From: Stappia sp. TSB10P1A
GTDB lineage: Bacteria > Pseudomonadota > Alphaproteobacteria > Rhizobiales > Stappiaceae
DNA: 64,000 nucleotides
Direction of reading: 5' to 3'
Assembly: GCF_900185725.1 (NCBI RefSeq)
Contig: NZ_FYAU01000020.1
Location: 1 to 64,000, forward strand
Shown here: positions 47,506 through 56,092 of the stretch, piece by piece
How positions within the stretch are numbered: the stretch's first letter is position 1
Layout: each line of letters opens with the position of its first letter
Notes under the pieces: generated by a model
What the model was told of the DNA's origin: nothing
The model's input: only the letters and a program-made list of their open reading frames with translations
The model's database searches: none
Program-made: the position numbers and the translations under genes

Positions 47506-48060
47506 TCAGAGCGACCCGCCCGAGCGCGAAACGTTCTGAAGACCGGCGCCGTCGAGGGGCAGGTCGTCGCCCTCGGCACGGAGGCTGTCGGCAATGGTCG
47601 TGCGGTCGAGCACCTCGCGGGTGGCGATGGCCACGCGCGCGAAGACGCGCCGGATCTCGCAGCTCTGCTCGCTGCCGCAGTCCTGGCAGCGGCGATAGGC
47701 CATACGCGACAGGCAGGGCAGCGGCGCGATCGGGCCGTCGATGATCCGCAGAACCTCGCCGAAGGTGATGTGTTCGGCGGGACGCAGGAGCAGATAGCCT
47801 CCCGCCTTGCCGCGCCGGCTGGCGACGATGCCGTGATGCTTCAGATCGAGAAGGATCTGTTCGAGGAACTTCTTGGGAATGTTCTGCTGCTCGGCAATCT
47901 CCGAGATCATCCGGGTTTCCTCCGGCGACTCGACCCTGGCCAGGGCGACCAGGGCCCTCAATGCGTATTTCGCCTTCTGGGAAATCATCGTCTCGGTCTT
48001 TTCCTTGCCCGTGCCGGGTGCCTGAACGCGGCGCTCTGCCGGTGGCTCCACCTTGGTCAT
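47506..48060 (-). CDS. Rrf2 family regulator with four-Cys cluster
   Basis: Winged-helix regulator placed just upstream of, and reading into, the sulfate operon. The Rrf2 core starts at MISQKAKYALRALVALA (47988) and shows SEIAEQQNIPKKFLEQILLDLK and the wing RRGKAGGYLLLRPAEHI. After it comes a Cys cluster, C-x8-C-x2-C-x5-C within PLPCLSRMAYRRCQDCGSEQSC, which could hold an Fe-S cluster. The ATG at 48060 is preferred because GAGG lies 7 bases upstream (184 aa); the core start at 47988 (160 aa) and an ATG at 48159 (217 aa) are alternatives. Likely controls cys genes in response to sulfur or Fe-S status (inference). Confidence 0.83.
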   Translation of the reverse strand: MTKVEPPAERRVQAPGTGKEKTETMISQKAKYALRALVALARVESPEETRMISEIAEQQNIPKKFLEQILLDLKHHGIVASRRGKAGGYLLLRPAEHITFGEVLRIIDGPIAPLPCLSRMAYRRCQDCGSEQSCEIRRVFARVAIATREVLDRTTIADSLRAEGDDLPLDGAGLQNVSRSGGSL

Positions 48061-48474
48061 GGCGTCCTCGGCGGTCAATGTCGTTGCGGGATCTGCCTCG
48101 GATTCCAACTGAGCCCCCGCTTCGGCGGTCTTCGGCGCCGCTATCGAAAGATATCCCATTATCCCGACCTATGTGGTCGTGTAAATTCCCAATGCTCCTG
48201 GCCGACGTTCGGCGGGGAACTGTCCGCCTGCCTCCGCATCGCCTGCCTCCGCATCGCCGCAGCGGCCCTCCCGTTCCCCTCCCGCGGCCCTGCGCCGGCG
48301 AGATCGCCGTCCGGCGGCGACCTCGCGAAGATTTCCTATGGACGACACGGCGATCCCGCTTGCCTGGGCCCCGCTTGCCTGGCGATTGTCGAAGGCTGGG
48401 CCCGCGCCGCCGGAGTGGGTGATGCGCGGATGATGCGTGGGGCAGGACTGGGCAAGACGGGGGCAGGGCGGACG
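48061..48474. other. Intergenic region with two short tandem duplications
   Basis: No supportable gene apart from a possible N-terminal extension of the Rrf2 frame to 48159. A 15-base unit GCCTGCCTCCGCATC is duplicated at 48226-48255, and the 13-base sequence CCCGCTTGCCTGG occurs at 48355-48367 and 48370-48382, also with a 15-base period. Otherwise nothing distinct is seen. Confidence 0.6.
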
Positions 48475-49041
48475 ATGAACGAGACGGGGCTGAAACGGGA
48501 CGACGGCACGCGCGCGCCCTTGCGCATCCGCGCGGCGGGCGAAGCGGACATGCCGGCGGTTGAGGCGATCTATGCCCATCACGTGCTGCATGGTCTGGCG
48601 ACCTTCGAGGAAGTGCCGCCGACGGCGGACGAGATGAACGCGCGGCGCCAAGCGGTGATCGCCGCCGGCCTGCCCTATCTCGTCGCCGAAAGCGAGGGAC
48701 GGATCCTCGGCTATTGCTATGCGACCGCCTACCGGCCGCGCCCGGCCTACCGCCACACGGTCGAGGACTCGGTCTATGTCGCCGAGGGCCATGGCGGCCG
48801 CGGCATCGGCGGCGCGCTGCTCGGTGCGTTGATCGCCCGCTGCGAGGAAGGACCCTGGCGGCAGATGCTGGCGGTGATCGGCAACAGCGGCAACGAGGGC
48901 TCGATCGGGCTGCATCGCCGCTTCGGCTTCGAGACGGTCGGCACGCTGCGTTCGGTCGGCTTCAAGCTTGGCCGCTGGGTCGACACGGTGCTGATGCAGC
49001 GGCCGCTGGGAGAGGCGGACCGGACCCTGCCGGGCGGCTGA
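48475..49041 (+). CDS. GNAT acetyltransferase (phosphinothricin acetyltransferase-like)
   Basis: 188-aa GNAT enzyme. IRAAGEADMPAVEAIYAHHV at the N-terminus, the TFEE motif, YRHTVEDSVYVAEGHGGRGIGGALL (CoA loop) and NEGSIGLHRRFGFETVGTLRSVGFKLGRW match the Pat/Bar/YncA group, which acetylates phosphinothricin, methionine sulfone or related small amines. The real substrate cannot be told. The ATG at 48475 gives family length; ATGs further left lack sites. Confidence 0.88.
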   Translation: MNETGLKRDDGTRAPLRIRAAGEADMPAVEAIYAHHVLHGLATFEEVPPTADEMNARRQAVIAAGLPYLVAESEGRILGYCYATAYRPRPAYRHTVEDSVYVAEGHGGRGIGGALLGALIARCEEGPWRQMLAVIGNSGNEGSIGLHRRFGFETVGTLRSVGFKLGRWVDTVLMQRPLGEADRTLPGG

Positions 49042-49132
49042 GGCACGGGCCGGCAGCGGCGCTGTCACGCGGCTGTCGCAGGAGAGGCGGATTGTCCCCG
49101 GCTGAGCGATTTGCGGAGCTGGAGGCGCCGGG

Positions 49133-49840
49133 ATGTCACCGACTTCTTCCGCCTGGGACCGGGTCTATGCCGACCTGAAGGCGCGGATCGAGACCGGCGC
49201 CCTCGGCTCCGGCAGCCGGATCCCCTCCCAGACGGACCTTTCCCAGAGCTACGGGGTGCCGCGCCATGTGGTCCGGCGCGCGATCGAGCGGCTGAAGCAG
49301 GACGGGCTGATCGGCAGTTGGCAGGGGCGCGGAGCCTATGTGCCGGCCCGCAAGCAGGTCTACAGGATCGACCGGCGAACCCGATTCGGCACCAACATGC
49401 GGGAGAACGGCTGCGACGTGCGCATCGAGATCCTGGTGTTGCGGCAACGCGGCCGCGCCTCCGCCGAGGTGGCGAAGATGCTGGCGGTGTCGCAGCGCGA
49501 GACGGTGCTGGTCAGCGAGATCCTGCATGTCGTCGACGCAGTGCCCACCACCATCGGCCGGCATTATTTCGACCCCAAGCGCTTTCCGGACATGCTCGAC
49601 CTGATGTCGGCCTCGGCCTCCTCGCCGGCCGCCTTCAAGCGGCTCGGCATCGACCACTACACCCGGTCGGAGACGACGGTGAACACCAGGCTGCCGACGC
49701 CGTCGGAAGCGGTGACGCTGGACATCGCGCCGTCGCAGCCGGTGTTCGAACTGGTCGGCTGCAATGTCGACGAGCGGGGCAGCCCGATCGAGGTGACGGA
49801 GGCCATCGTGCGCGGCGACCGCATCCGCCTGCTGATCTGA
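49133..49840 (+). CDS. GntR family regulator with UTRA domain
   Basis: 235-aa regulator. The N-terminal wHTH (about 8-72) shows AWDRVYADLKARIETGALGSGSRIPSQTDLSQSYGVPRHVVRRAIERLKQDGLI in segments, and the C-terminal UTRA effector domain (about 85-230) contains RETVLVSEILHVVDAVPTTIGRHYF. HutC/PhnF-type members sense small metabolites and often control the adjacent transporter. It lies directly upstream of the ABC importer operon in the same orientation, so it is the likely local regulator. Confidence 0.9.
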   Translation: MSPTSSAWDRVYADLKARIETGALGSGSRIPSQTDLSQSYGVPRHVVRRAIERLKQDGLIGSWQGRGAYVPARKQVYRIDRRTRFGTNMRENGCDVRIEILVLRQRGRASAEVAKMLAVSQRETVLVSEILHVVDAVPTTIGRHYFDPKRFPDMLDLMSASASSPAAFKRLGIDHYTRSETTVNTRLPTPSEAVTLDIAPSQPVFELVGCNVDERGSPIEVTEAIVRGDRIRLLI

Positions 49841-49902
49841 GCGGCCGGTCTCGCCAAGCCCGCCACTTGGCATGAAGCTTCGATGTCAGGCGCCGCCCCG
49901 GG

Positions 49903-49934
49903 CCGGTTGCGTCAACCGGCTGTCATGAACAGCC
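49903..49934. promoter_or_regulatory. Tandem hairpins between gntR-like gene and ABC operon
   Basis: CCGGTTG-CGT-CAACCGG (49903-49919) abuts GGCTGT-CATGA-ACAGCC (49918-49934). There is no T-run. They may attenuate read-through from the regulator gene or be operators for it, in a 200-base gap that otherwise holds only the leader of the next gene. Confidence 0.5.
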
Positions 49935-50042
49935 GCTTTGAGTGTCGCCGTCGCACGCACCGCCAGTCGCCAACGACCTCCCCATCCGTTGCGCCGGCCT
50001 GTCGGATGCGCCGTACCGTTTCACCCTCGACGGGAGCCCGAG

Positions 50043-51320
50043 ATGCTCAAGCACATTGCAGTCGCCACCACGATCGCCCTCGCCATGGCCGGGGCCGCGG
50101 AAGCGAAGGTGACGATCACCTGCCTCACCACCGCCGGTCACCTGACCCGCCAGCACGAACCGCTGATGCAGCGCTTCAACGAGATGCAGAACGACATCGA
50201 AGTGGTCTACGCTGCGCCGGCCAAGGACTATTCCGACGTGCATCTGCGCCTGTTCCGCGGCTCCGCCACCAACACGCTGCCCGATTGCGCCTTCGAGGCG
50301 TTCAACCAGCTTCCCTCGCTCGCCCGGGCTCTCGACGCCCGCGGCCAGATCGCCGATCTCGGTGCGCTGATGGCCGGCGAGGCCGAAGGCTGGAAAGAGG
50401 CCAACTACACCGACAAGATGCTCGATCTCGGCCGCGTCGACGGCAAGCAGTACGGCATGCCGTTCAACGCCTCGGTCATCCAGTGGTACTACAATGCCGA
50501 TCTGGTCCGTCAGGCCGGCGGCGATCCCGATGCCTTCCCGACCACCTGGGAAGGTGTGATCGAACTGGCCGGCAAGATCTCGGCCCTCGGCCCGGACATC
50601 GACGGCATGGCCTACTCCGTCGAGCAGTGGAGCGACGACTGGCCGTTCCAGGTGCTGATCCTGCAGCAGGGCGGCCGCATGCTCAACGAGGCCGGCGACA
50701 CGGTCATGTTCAACCAGAACGACCATCACATCAACGCCATGAAGCTGGCGCGCAGCCTGGTCGAGGCCGGCGTCTACAATCCGGACGTCAACCAGGGCGA
50801 CCAGTTGCGGCAGTTCACGGTGGGCAAGATGGGCATCTACGCCTCCTCGCCGGCCGGTGCCCGCACCACCGAGGAGCGGGTCGGCGGCGCGTTCGACCTG
50901 CGCAGCGCCGTCTTTACCCTGACCAACGAGGCGGAAGGGCTGCTGCCGTCCGGCGGCAACGCCGCCATCATCACCACGCAGGACCCGGAGAAGATCGCGG
51001 CGGCGTGGGAATACATCAAGTTCATCACCGGCCCGGAAGGCCAGGAGTTCGCCGCCAAGATCACCGGCTACCTGCCGACCAACCTCGGCGCGCTGGCTCC
51101 CGAGCGGCTGGGCGCCTATTACGAGGCCAATCCCTACTACGCGACGCCGTCCAACCAGTACCACCGCGCGGGCCCCTGGGCCGGCTATCCCGGCACCCAG
51201 TCCGAGAAGATCTGGCGTGACCAGAAGTCGGTGATCCGCGCCGTGATGCTGGGCGAGAAGACCCCGGAGGAGGGCGCCGCCGAACTGGTGTCGATCGCCG
51301 AGACCCTGATGAAGCGCTGA
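50043..51320 (+). CDS. ABC transporter extracellular solute-binding protein (Ugp/Mal type)
   Basis: 425-aa cluster-type family 1 binding protein. A signal peptide (MLKHIAVATTIALAMAGAAEA) leads to KVTITCLTTAGHLTRQHEPLMQRFNE; PFNASVIQWYYNADLVRQAGGDPDAFPTTWEG and EYIKFITGPEGQEF are typical of glycerol-3-phosphate/sugar binders. The start is ATG at 50043; the frame is open further left without a site. First gene of a six-gene operon whose last two genes encode a phosphatase and a phosphodiesterase, so an organophosphate ligand is likely. Confidence 0.9.
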   Translation: MLKHIAVATTIALAMAGAAEAKVTITCLTTAGHLTRQHEPLMQRFNEMQNDIEVVYAAPAKDYSDVHLRLFRGSATNTLPDCAFEAFNQLPSLARALDARGQIADLGALMAGEAEGWKEANYTDKMLDLGRVDGKQYGMPFNASVIQWYYNADLVRQAGGDPDAFPTTWEGVIELAGKISALGPDIDGMAYSVEQWSDDWPFQVLILQQGGRMLNEAGDTVMFNQNDHHINAMKLARSLVEAGVYNPDVNQGDQLRQFTVGKMGIYASSPAGARTTEERVGGAFDLRSAVFTLTNEAEGLLPSGGNAAIITTQDPEKIAAAWEYIKFITGPEGQEFAAKITGYLPTNLGALAPERLGAYYEANPYYATPSNQYHRAGPWAGYPGTQSEKIWRDQKSVIRAVMLGEKTPEEGAAELVSIAETLMKR

Positions 51321-51333
51321 CCGCGCCGCCCCT

Positions 51334-51362
51334 GGCGCAGGCGGCCCCCCGCCGCCTGCGCC
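51334..51362 (+). promoter_or_regulatory. Intercistronic hairpin after binding-protein gene
   Basis: A perfect 12-bp stem, GGCGCAGGCGGC / GCCGCCTGCGCC, with a loop of five C starts 13 bases after the stop of the binding-protein gene. No T-run follows. Such hairpins protect the upstream message and give excess binding protein over the membrane components in ABC operons. Confidence 0.75.
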
Positions 51363-51390
51363 ATTCCGCCGTCGGTTCCAGGAGATCATC

Positions 51391-52641
51391 ATGGCCAAGC
51401 TGAGCTTGAACGGGATTTGCAAGTCATTCGGGAAGACCGCCATCCTGAAGGACATTTCGCTCGACATCGAGGACGGCGAGTTCGTCTCGCTGGTCGGCCA
51501 GTCCGGTTGCGGCAAGTCGACCCTCTTGCGCGTCATCGCCGGGCTGGAGACGCCGGACAGCGGCGAGATCCGGATCGACGGCGCCCGCGTCAACGATGCG
51601 GCGCCCAAGCACCGCAACATCGCCATGGTGTTCCAGGACTACGCGCTCTACCCGCATATGAGCGTCGCCGAGAACATGGGCATGCCGCTGATCATGGCGC
51701 GCCTGCCGCTGCACGCACGCCTGCCGCTGCTGCGGCACCTGGCGCCCGCCCATGCGCGGGAGCGGCCCGGCATCCAGCGGGACGTCGCCGAAGTGGCGCG
51801 CAAGCTGCGCATCGAACACCTGCTCGACCGCCGGCCGGCCCAGCTTTCCGGCGGCCAGCGCCAGCGCGTGGCGCTGGGACGGGCGCTGGTGCGCGACCCG
51901 AAGATCTTCCTGATGGACGAGCCGCTGTCGAACCTCGATGCCAAGCTGCGCGTCCAGGTGCGGCGCGAGATTTCGGAACTGCATGCCAGCTCCGGCCTGA
52001 CCTTCGTCTATGTCACCCATGACCAGGTCGAGGCGATGACCATGTCGAGCCGCGTCGCGCTGATGCAGGGCGGCTCGATCCTGCAGATGGGCGCGCCGAA
52101 CACGCTCTACGGCAACCCCGACACGGTGGATGTCGCCCGCTTCATCGGCAGCCCGGAAATCAACATCCTGCCGGGCACGCTGGAGGACGGCGTCGTCCGC
52201 TGCGGCGAGATCGTGCTGCCGATCGCCCCGGCCGCCGGCGGCGGTCTGCGCTCCGGCCCGGTGCAGGTCGGCGTGCGGCCCGAGCATATGGTGCTGGAGA
52301 CGGTGCCGGAACTTGCCTATCCGGCGCGCGCCGGACGCGGCCTGTCCCTGACTTTCCGCAAGCAGACGATCGAGGATCTCGGCGGCGAGGTGCTGGTGCA
52401 TGGGCGCCTCGACGGACATCCCGAGCACGACGTGCGCATCCGGGCGCAGAAGAGCGAGGCCTATGGCTGCGGCGGCAGCCTGTCGGAGGCGCGGGACTGG
52501 GAAGTGCGCGTCAACCCGGCCCACATCCTGCTGTTCGACGCCGGCGGCATGCGCCTGCGCGCCGAACCGGTGCTTGCGGACGACCATGCCGAGCCGGCCG
52601 CCCTGCAGGGCGGGCTGCGCAAGAAGCTGGATCTGGTGTGA
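51391..52641 (+). CDS. ABC transporter ATP-binding protein (UgpC/MalK type)
   Basis: 416-aa ATPase: Walker A GQSGCGKSTLLR, Q loop MVFQDYALYPHM, signature [16 protein letters not shown], Walker B IFLMDEPLSNLDAKLR, switch His VTHDQVEAM, then the MalK-type C-terminal OB domains (ILPGTLEDGV, VGVRPEHM). Between Q loop and signature there is an Arg/Pro/Leu-rich insertion of about 20 residues (LPLHARLPLLRHLAPAHARE) absent from most MalK/UgpC proteins. Its stop overlaps the permease start by one base (TGATG). Confidence 0.93.
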   Translation: MAKLSLNGICKSFGKTAILKDISLDIEDGEFVSLVGQSGCGKSTLLRVIAGLETPDSGEIRIDGARVNDAAPKHRNIAMVFQDYALYPHMSVAENMGMPLIMARLPLHARLPLLRHLAPAHARERPGIQRDVAEVARKLRIEHLLDRRPAQLSGGQRQRVALGRALVRDPKIFLMDEPLSNLDAKLRVQVRREISELHASSGLTFVYVTHDQVEAMTMSSRVALMQGGSILQMGAPNTLYGNPDTVDVARFIGSPEINILPGTLEDGVVRCGEIVLPIAPAAGGGLRSGPVQVGVRPEHMVLETVPELAYPARAGRGLSLTFRKQTIEDLGGEVLVHGRLDGHPEHDVRIRAQKSEAYGCGGSLSEARDWEVRVNPAHILLFDAGGMRLRAEPVLADDHAEPAALQGGLRKKLDLV

Positions 52642-53540
52642 TGGCCACCGCAACGACCGCAAGTCCGCTCCAGCGCGCCCAGGCGCGGCTGGCCTATTGG
52701 CTGGTGGCCCCGGCGACGCTGCTGATCCTGCTGATCTACATCGTGCCGATCGCCATGGTGATCGCGGCCAGCCTGACCGACTACACCTTGGTCAGCGACT
52801 ATTTCGAGTTCGTCGGTCTCGACAACTACCGGCGGATGGCGACCGACGACCAGTTCGGCAATGCGCTGCACAACACCTTTGTCTTCGCGGTGATGTTCCT
52901 GCCGGCAGCCTTCGTCGTCAGCCTGGTGCTGGCGATCGCCATCCAGGAGCGCAAGCAGTTCCGCTCGATCCTGGAAGTGCTCTACTTCCTGCCGGTGACC
53001 TCGACCCTTGCCGCCATGGCGCTGGTCTGGGCGGCGCTGCTCGACAGCCGGCAGGGGGTAATCAACGGGGTCATCGCCGCGCTCGGCCTGCCGCCGCTGA
53101 ACTTCCTCGGCAGCCAGGACCTGGTGCTGTTCTCGCTGGCGCTGATCTCGCTGTGGAGCACCATCGGCTTCAACATGGTGCTGTTCCTGGCGGGGCTGAC
53201 GGCGATCCCGAAGAACCTCTACGAGGCCGCCGCGATCGACGGAGCCGACCACCCGCTCGACCGGTTCTTCAAGGTCACCTGGCCGATGCTCGGGCCGACG
53301 GCGATGTTCGTCGCCATCACCACCTCCATCACCGCCTTCAAGCTCTTCGACGTGGTCGCCATCGTCACCCGCGGCGGACCGGACAAGGCGAGCGAGGTCT
53401 ATCTCTACCTCGCCTTCCTGGAAGGGTTCGAATACTTCAACATGGGCTATTCCGCCGCCCTGTCGCTGGTGTTCCTGCTTCTCATCCTCGTCTTCGCGAT
53501 CATCCAGGCCGTCGTCGTCGACCGCCGGGTCCACTACTGA
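52641..53540 (+). CDS. ABC transporter permease (UgpA/MalF-like)
   Basis: 299-aa inner-membrane protein with six predicted helices. The cytosolic EAA loop is YEAAAIDGADHPLDRFFKVTWPMLGPT, which docks on the ATPase. An N-terminal YWLVAPATLLILLIYIVPIAMVI helix is typical of UgpA. Coupled to the ATPase gene by a one-base overlap. Confidence 0.93.
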   Translation: MATATTASPLQRAQARLAYWLVAPATLLILLIYIVPIAMVIAASLTDYTLVSDYFEFVGLDNYRRMATDDQFGNALHNTFVFAVMFLPAAFVVSLVLAIAIQERKQFRSILEVLYFLPVTSTLAAMALVWAALLDSRQGVINGVIAALGLPPLNFLGSQDLVLFSLALISLWSTIGFNMVLFLAGLTAIPKNLYEAAAIDGADHPLDRFFKVTWPMLGPTAMFVAITTSITAFKLFDVVAIVTRGGPDKASEVYLYLAFLEGFEYFNMGYSAALSLVFLLLILVFAIIQAVVVDRRVHY

Positions 53541-53543
53541 GGT

Positions 53544-54446
53544 ATGCCCGTGACCCCCTTGCTCCAAGACGGGCCGTCCCGCCCGTCCCGCTTCGACCTG
53601 CCGGCGCTGTGGCGGGCGGTTCGCCCCCGTTCCCCCAGTGCCGTGATCGTCACCGCCCTGCTGTTGCTGGGTGCGTGGATCATGGTCTTCCCCTTCATCT
53701 GGATGGTGTCGTCCAGCCTGAAGCCGACCAGCGAGGTCTTCGCCCCGGTCTTCACGATCATCCCCAAGACCTTCGCCGGCCTCGGCAACTACTACAGCGT
53801 CCTGTTCGACCAGCCCTATCCGCGGTTCCTGCTGAACAGCCTGATCGTCTGCGTCGGCATCCTGGTGGTGCAACTTGTGACCGCGATCCCGGCGGCCTAT
53901 GCCCTGGCGAAGCTGAAGTTCCGCGGCAGCACCATCCTGTTCGGCACGGTGGTCGCCTCGCTGACCATTCCCATCAACGTCACCTCGATCCCGATCTATA
54001 TCGGCATCGTCAAGGTCGGGCTTCTCGACACCCATGTGGCGATGATGTTCCCCTTCTTCATCTCCGTCTTCGCCATCTTCCTGTTCCGCCAGTTCTTCCG
54101 CACCTTTCCCGACAGCATCATCCAGGCGGCGCGGATCGACGGGTTCAGCGAGATGGAGATCGTTCTGCGCCTGATCCTGCCGAGCGCCGTGCCGGCCATC
54201 GCCGCCTTCTCGGTGTTCTCCTTCGTGGCGCACTGGAACGACCTCTACTGGCCGCTGATCGTGGTGCAGAGCCAGGACAAGATGACCGCCACCTTGTCGA
54301 TGATGCAGTACCAGCAGGAGTTCTACACCGACTACGGCAAGACCTTCGCCTCGGCCACCGTGGTCACCGCGCCGATGGTTATCGCCTTCCTGCTGGCGCG
54401 GCGCCACTTCATCCGCGGCATCACCATGACGGGCGTCAAGGGATGA
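53544..54446 (+). CDS. ABC transporter permease (UgpE/MalG-like)
   Basis: 300-aa permease, partner of the preceding one. A Pro/Arg-rich N-terminus of about 35 residues precedes six helices with PFIWMVSSSLKPTSEVFA near the start and the EAA loop QAARIDGFSEMEIVLRLILPSAVPAI. It starts 3 bases after the previous stop and its own stop overlaps the HAD start. Confidence 0.93.
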   Translation: MPVTPLLQDGPSRPSRFDLPALWRAVRPRSPSAVIVTALLLLGAWIMVFPFIWMVSSSLKPTSEVFAPVFTIIPKTFAGLGNYYSVLFDQPYPRFLLNSLIVCVGILVVQLVTAIPAAYALAKLKFRGSTILFGTVVASLTIPINVTSIPIYIGIVKVGLLDTHVAMMFPFFISVFAIFLFRQFFRTFPDSIIQAARIDGFSEMEIVLRLILPSAVPAIAAFSVFSFVAHWNDLYWPLIVVQSQDKMTATLSMMQYQQEFYTDYGKTFASATVVTAPMVIAFLLARRHFIRGITMTGVKG

Positions 54447-55129
54447 GCGCCGCGCCGATCGCCGCCGTCGTCTTCGACATGGACGGCCTGCTGCTCGACA
54501 CCGAGCGGCTGTCCCGCGCGGCCTATGTCGAGACCTGCCGGAGCTTCCGGCTGGACGTCGACGAGGAGCTGTTCCTGAGCCTGGTCGGCCTCAACCACGC
54601 CGCCGGATCGGCGCGGCTGGCCGAGGGCCTTGCCGGGATCGCCGATGCCGGCCTGTTCGACCGGCACTGGCAGCAGGCCTTCGCCGATCTGCTGAGCGCC
54701 GGCATTCCGGTCAAGCCCGGCGCCGACGATCTGCTGGAGGGCCTGGCCGGCGCCGGGATCCCCTTCGCCATCGCCACCTCGACGCGCACCGAGACGGCGC
54801 TGCGGCATCTGGCGGCGGCCGGCATCGGCCGGCATTTCGACATCGTCGTCGGCGGCGACCAGGTGCCTCGCGGCAAGCCCGCCCCCGACATCTATCTCGA
54901 AGCCGCCGCGCGTCTCGGCGCCCGGCCGGAGCGCTGCGCCGCCTTCGAGGATTCCGAAAACGGCGTGCGCGCCGCCATGGCGGCCGGCATGACCACCGTG
55001 CAGATCCCCGACCTGAAACACCCCACCCCCGACTTCCTGCGGCTGGGCCACCTCGTCGCACCGGACCTGATCGCCGGCGCGATGCTGATCTCCCTGCCGC
55101 TTGCCGGCCCGCTCGCGGCCCTTAGATAG
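54443..55129 (+). CDS. HAD family phosphatase in ABC operon
   Basis: 228-aa HAD subfamily IA phosphatase: motif I VVFDMDGLLLDTE, motif II IATSTRTETAL, Lys in VPRGKPAPDIYLEAA and motif IV FEDSENGV. These enzymes hydrolyse sugar phosphates, 2-phosphoglycolate or glycerol phosphate. It is translationally coupled to the permease (ATGA), so it probably dephosphorylates the imported compound or its breakdown product. Confidence 0.88.
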   Translation: MSAAPIAAVVFDMDGLLLDTERLSRAAYVETCRSFRLDVDEELFLSLVGLNHAAGSARLAEGLAGIADAGLFDRHWQQAFADLLSAGIPVKPGADDLLEGLAGAGIPFAIATSTRTETALRHLAAAGIGRHFDIVVGGDQVPRGKPAPDIYLEAAARLGARPERCAAFEDSENGVRAAMAAGMTTVQIPDLKHPTPDFLRLGHLVAPDLIAGAMLISLPLAGPLAALR

Positions 55130-55139
55130 AGGCAATTCC

Positions 55140-55958
55140 ATGTTGAAATTCATCGTGCTCGCCGACATTCACATCGTTCCGGCGGGGCGCCTGTCGAACG
55201 GGCTGGAGACCACCAGCCGCCTGAACGCCGCCATCGACTTCGTCAACGAGACCCATGCCGACGCGGATTTCGTCGTCTTCGCCGGCGACCTTGCCGATCG
55301 CGGCGAGCCCGAGGCCTATGCCCGTTTCGAGGCGGCGGTCGAACGGCTGACGCTGCCGCGCTACCTGACGCTCGGCAACCACGACCACCGGCCGACCTTC
55401 CTGCAGCATTTCGGCGCCGATCATGCCAGCGAGACCGGCAATGTCGACCATGTCATCGACATCAAGGGCCACCGCGTCATCGTCCTGGATTCGTCCGACC
55501 CGGCGGCCGGCGGCAGCGGCCTGCTCGAACGCACGCAGCTCGACTGGCTGCAGGCCCGCCTCGATGAAGCCCGCGACCGGCCGGTGATCATCGTCCTGCA
55601 TCACAACATCACGAAGTTCCACACCCAGAACGACTTCATCATCCTGCGGGACTGCGCCGAGTTCGCCGGGATCGTCGCCTCGCATCCGGACATCCGCCAG
55701 GTGATTTCCGGCCATGTTCACATGACGGTGGCCGGCACCTACAAGGGCGTCCCGTTCTGCACCCTGGCCGGCTGCCACTATTCGATCGAGCCGACGCTGG
55801 AAAGCCGGTCCGGCCCGCTGCCGGCCCCGGTCGCCCGGCGCGAGGGACCGGGAGAACTCGCCGTGGTGCTGAGCGACGCGGATGCGACGGTCGTTCACAT
55901 GGAGAAGTTCCTCGACCGGCATGTGGTGATGCCGCAGGAGCATTTCGTGCGGGCCTGA
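55140..55958 (+). CDS. Class III metallophosphodiesterase (GpdQ/CpdA-like)
   Basis: 272-aa calcineurin-like phosphoesterase. All motifs are in order: LADIHIV (Asp-x-His), GDLADRG, GNHDHRP, HHNI and GHVH. Spacing and the MTVAGTYKGVPFCTLAG stretch match the class III nucleotide phosphodiesterase/GpdQ group, which cleaves phosphodiesters including glycerophosphodiesters and cAMP. As last gene of the importer operon, 10 bases after the phosphatase, it suggests that a phosphodiester is taken up and cleaved in two steps. Cytosolic: no signal peptide. Confidence 0.9.
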   Translation: MLKFIVLADIHIVPAGRLSNGLETTSRLNAAIDFVNETHADADFVVFAGDLADRGEPEAYARFEAAVERLTLPRYLTLGNHDHRPTFLQHFGADHASETGNVDHVIDIKGHRVIVLDSSDPAAGGSGLLERTQLDWLQARLDEARDRPVIIVLHHNITKFHTQNDFIILRDCAEFAGIVASHPDIRQVISGHVHMTVAGTYKGVPFCTLAGCHYSIEPTLESRSGPLPAPVARREGPGELAVVLSDADATVVHMEKFLDRHVVMPQEHFVRA

Positions 55959-56001
55959 GCAAGGCGCTGCCTGCAAACGCGCGGCCGGTGGGGCGCGGAC
56001 C

Positions 56002-56080
56002 CTAGTGTGGTGAATTTGAAATACGCCTCATTTTTTGCAGCGTGCCGGTGAGCGTATTTCAAATTCGAAAACCACACTAG
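56002..56080. repeat. Palindromic element, copy 1
   Basis: 79 bases with perfect two-part arms: outer CTAGTGTGGT / ACCACACTAG (10 bp), inner GAATTTGAAATACGC / GCGTATTTCAAATTC (15 bp), a 25-base loop, and a 4-base spacer (GAAA) between arms on the right only. In reverse complement it aligns along its whole length with the element at 56093-56170, with compensating differences in both arms. It follows the phosphodiesterase stop by 43 bases and could end that transcript, although no T-run follows. Confidence 0.85.
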
Positions 56081-56092
56081 AAACATAGACTT

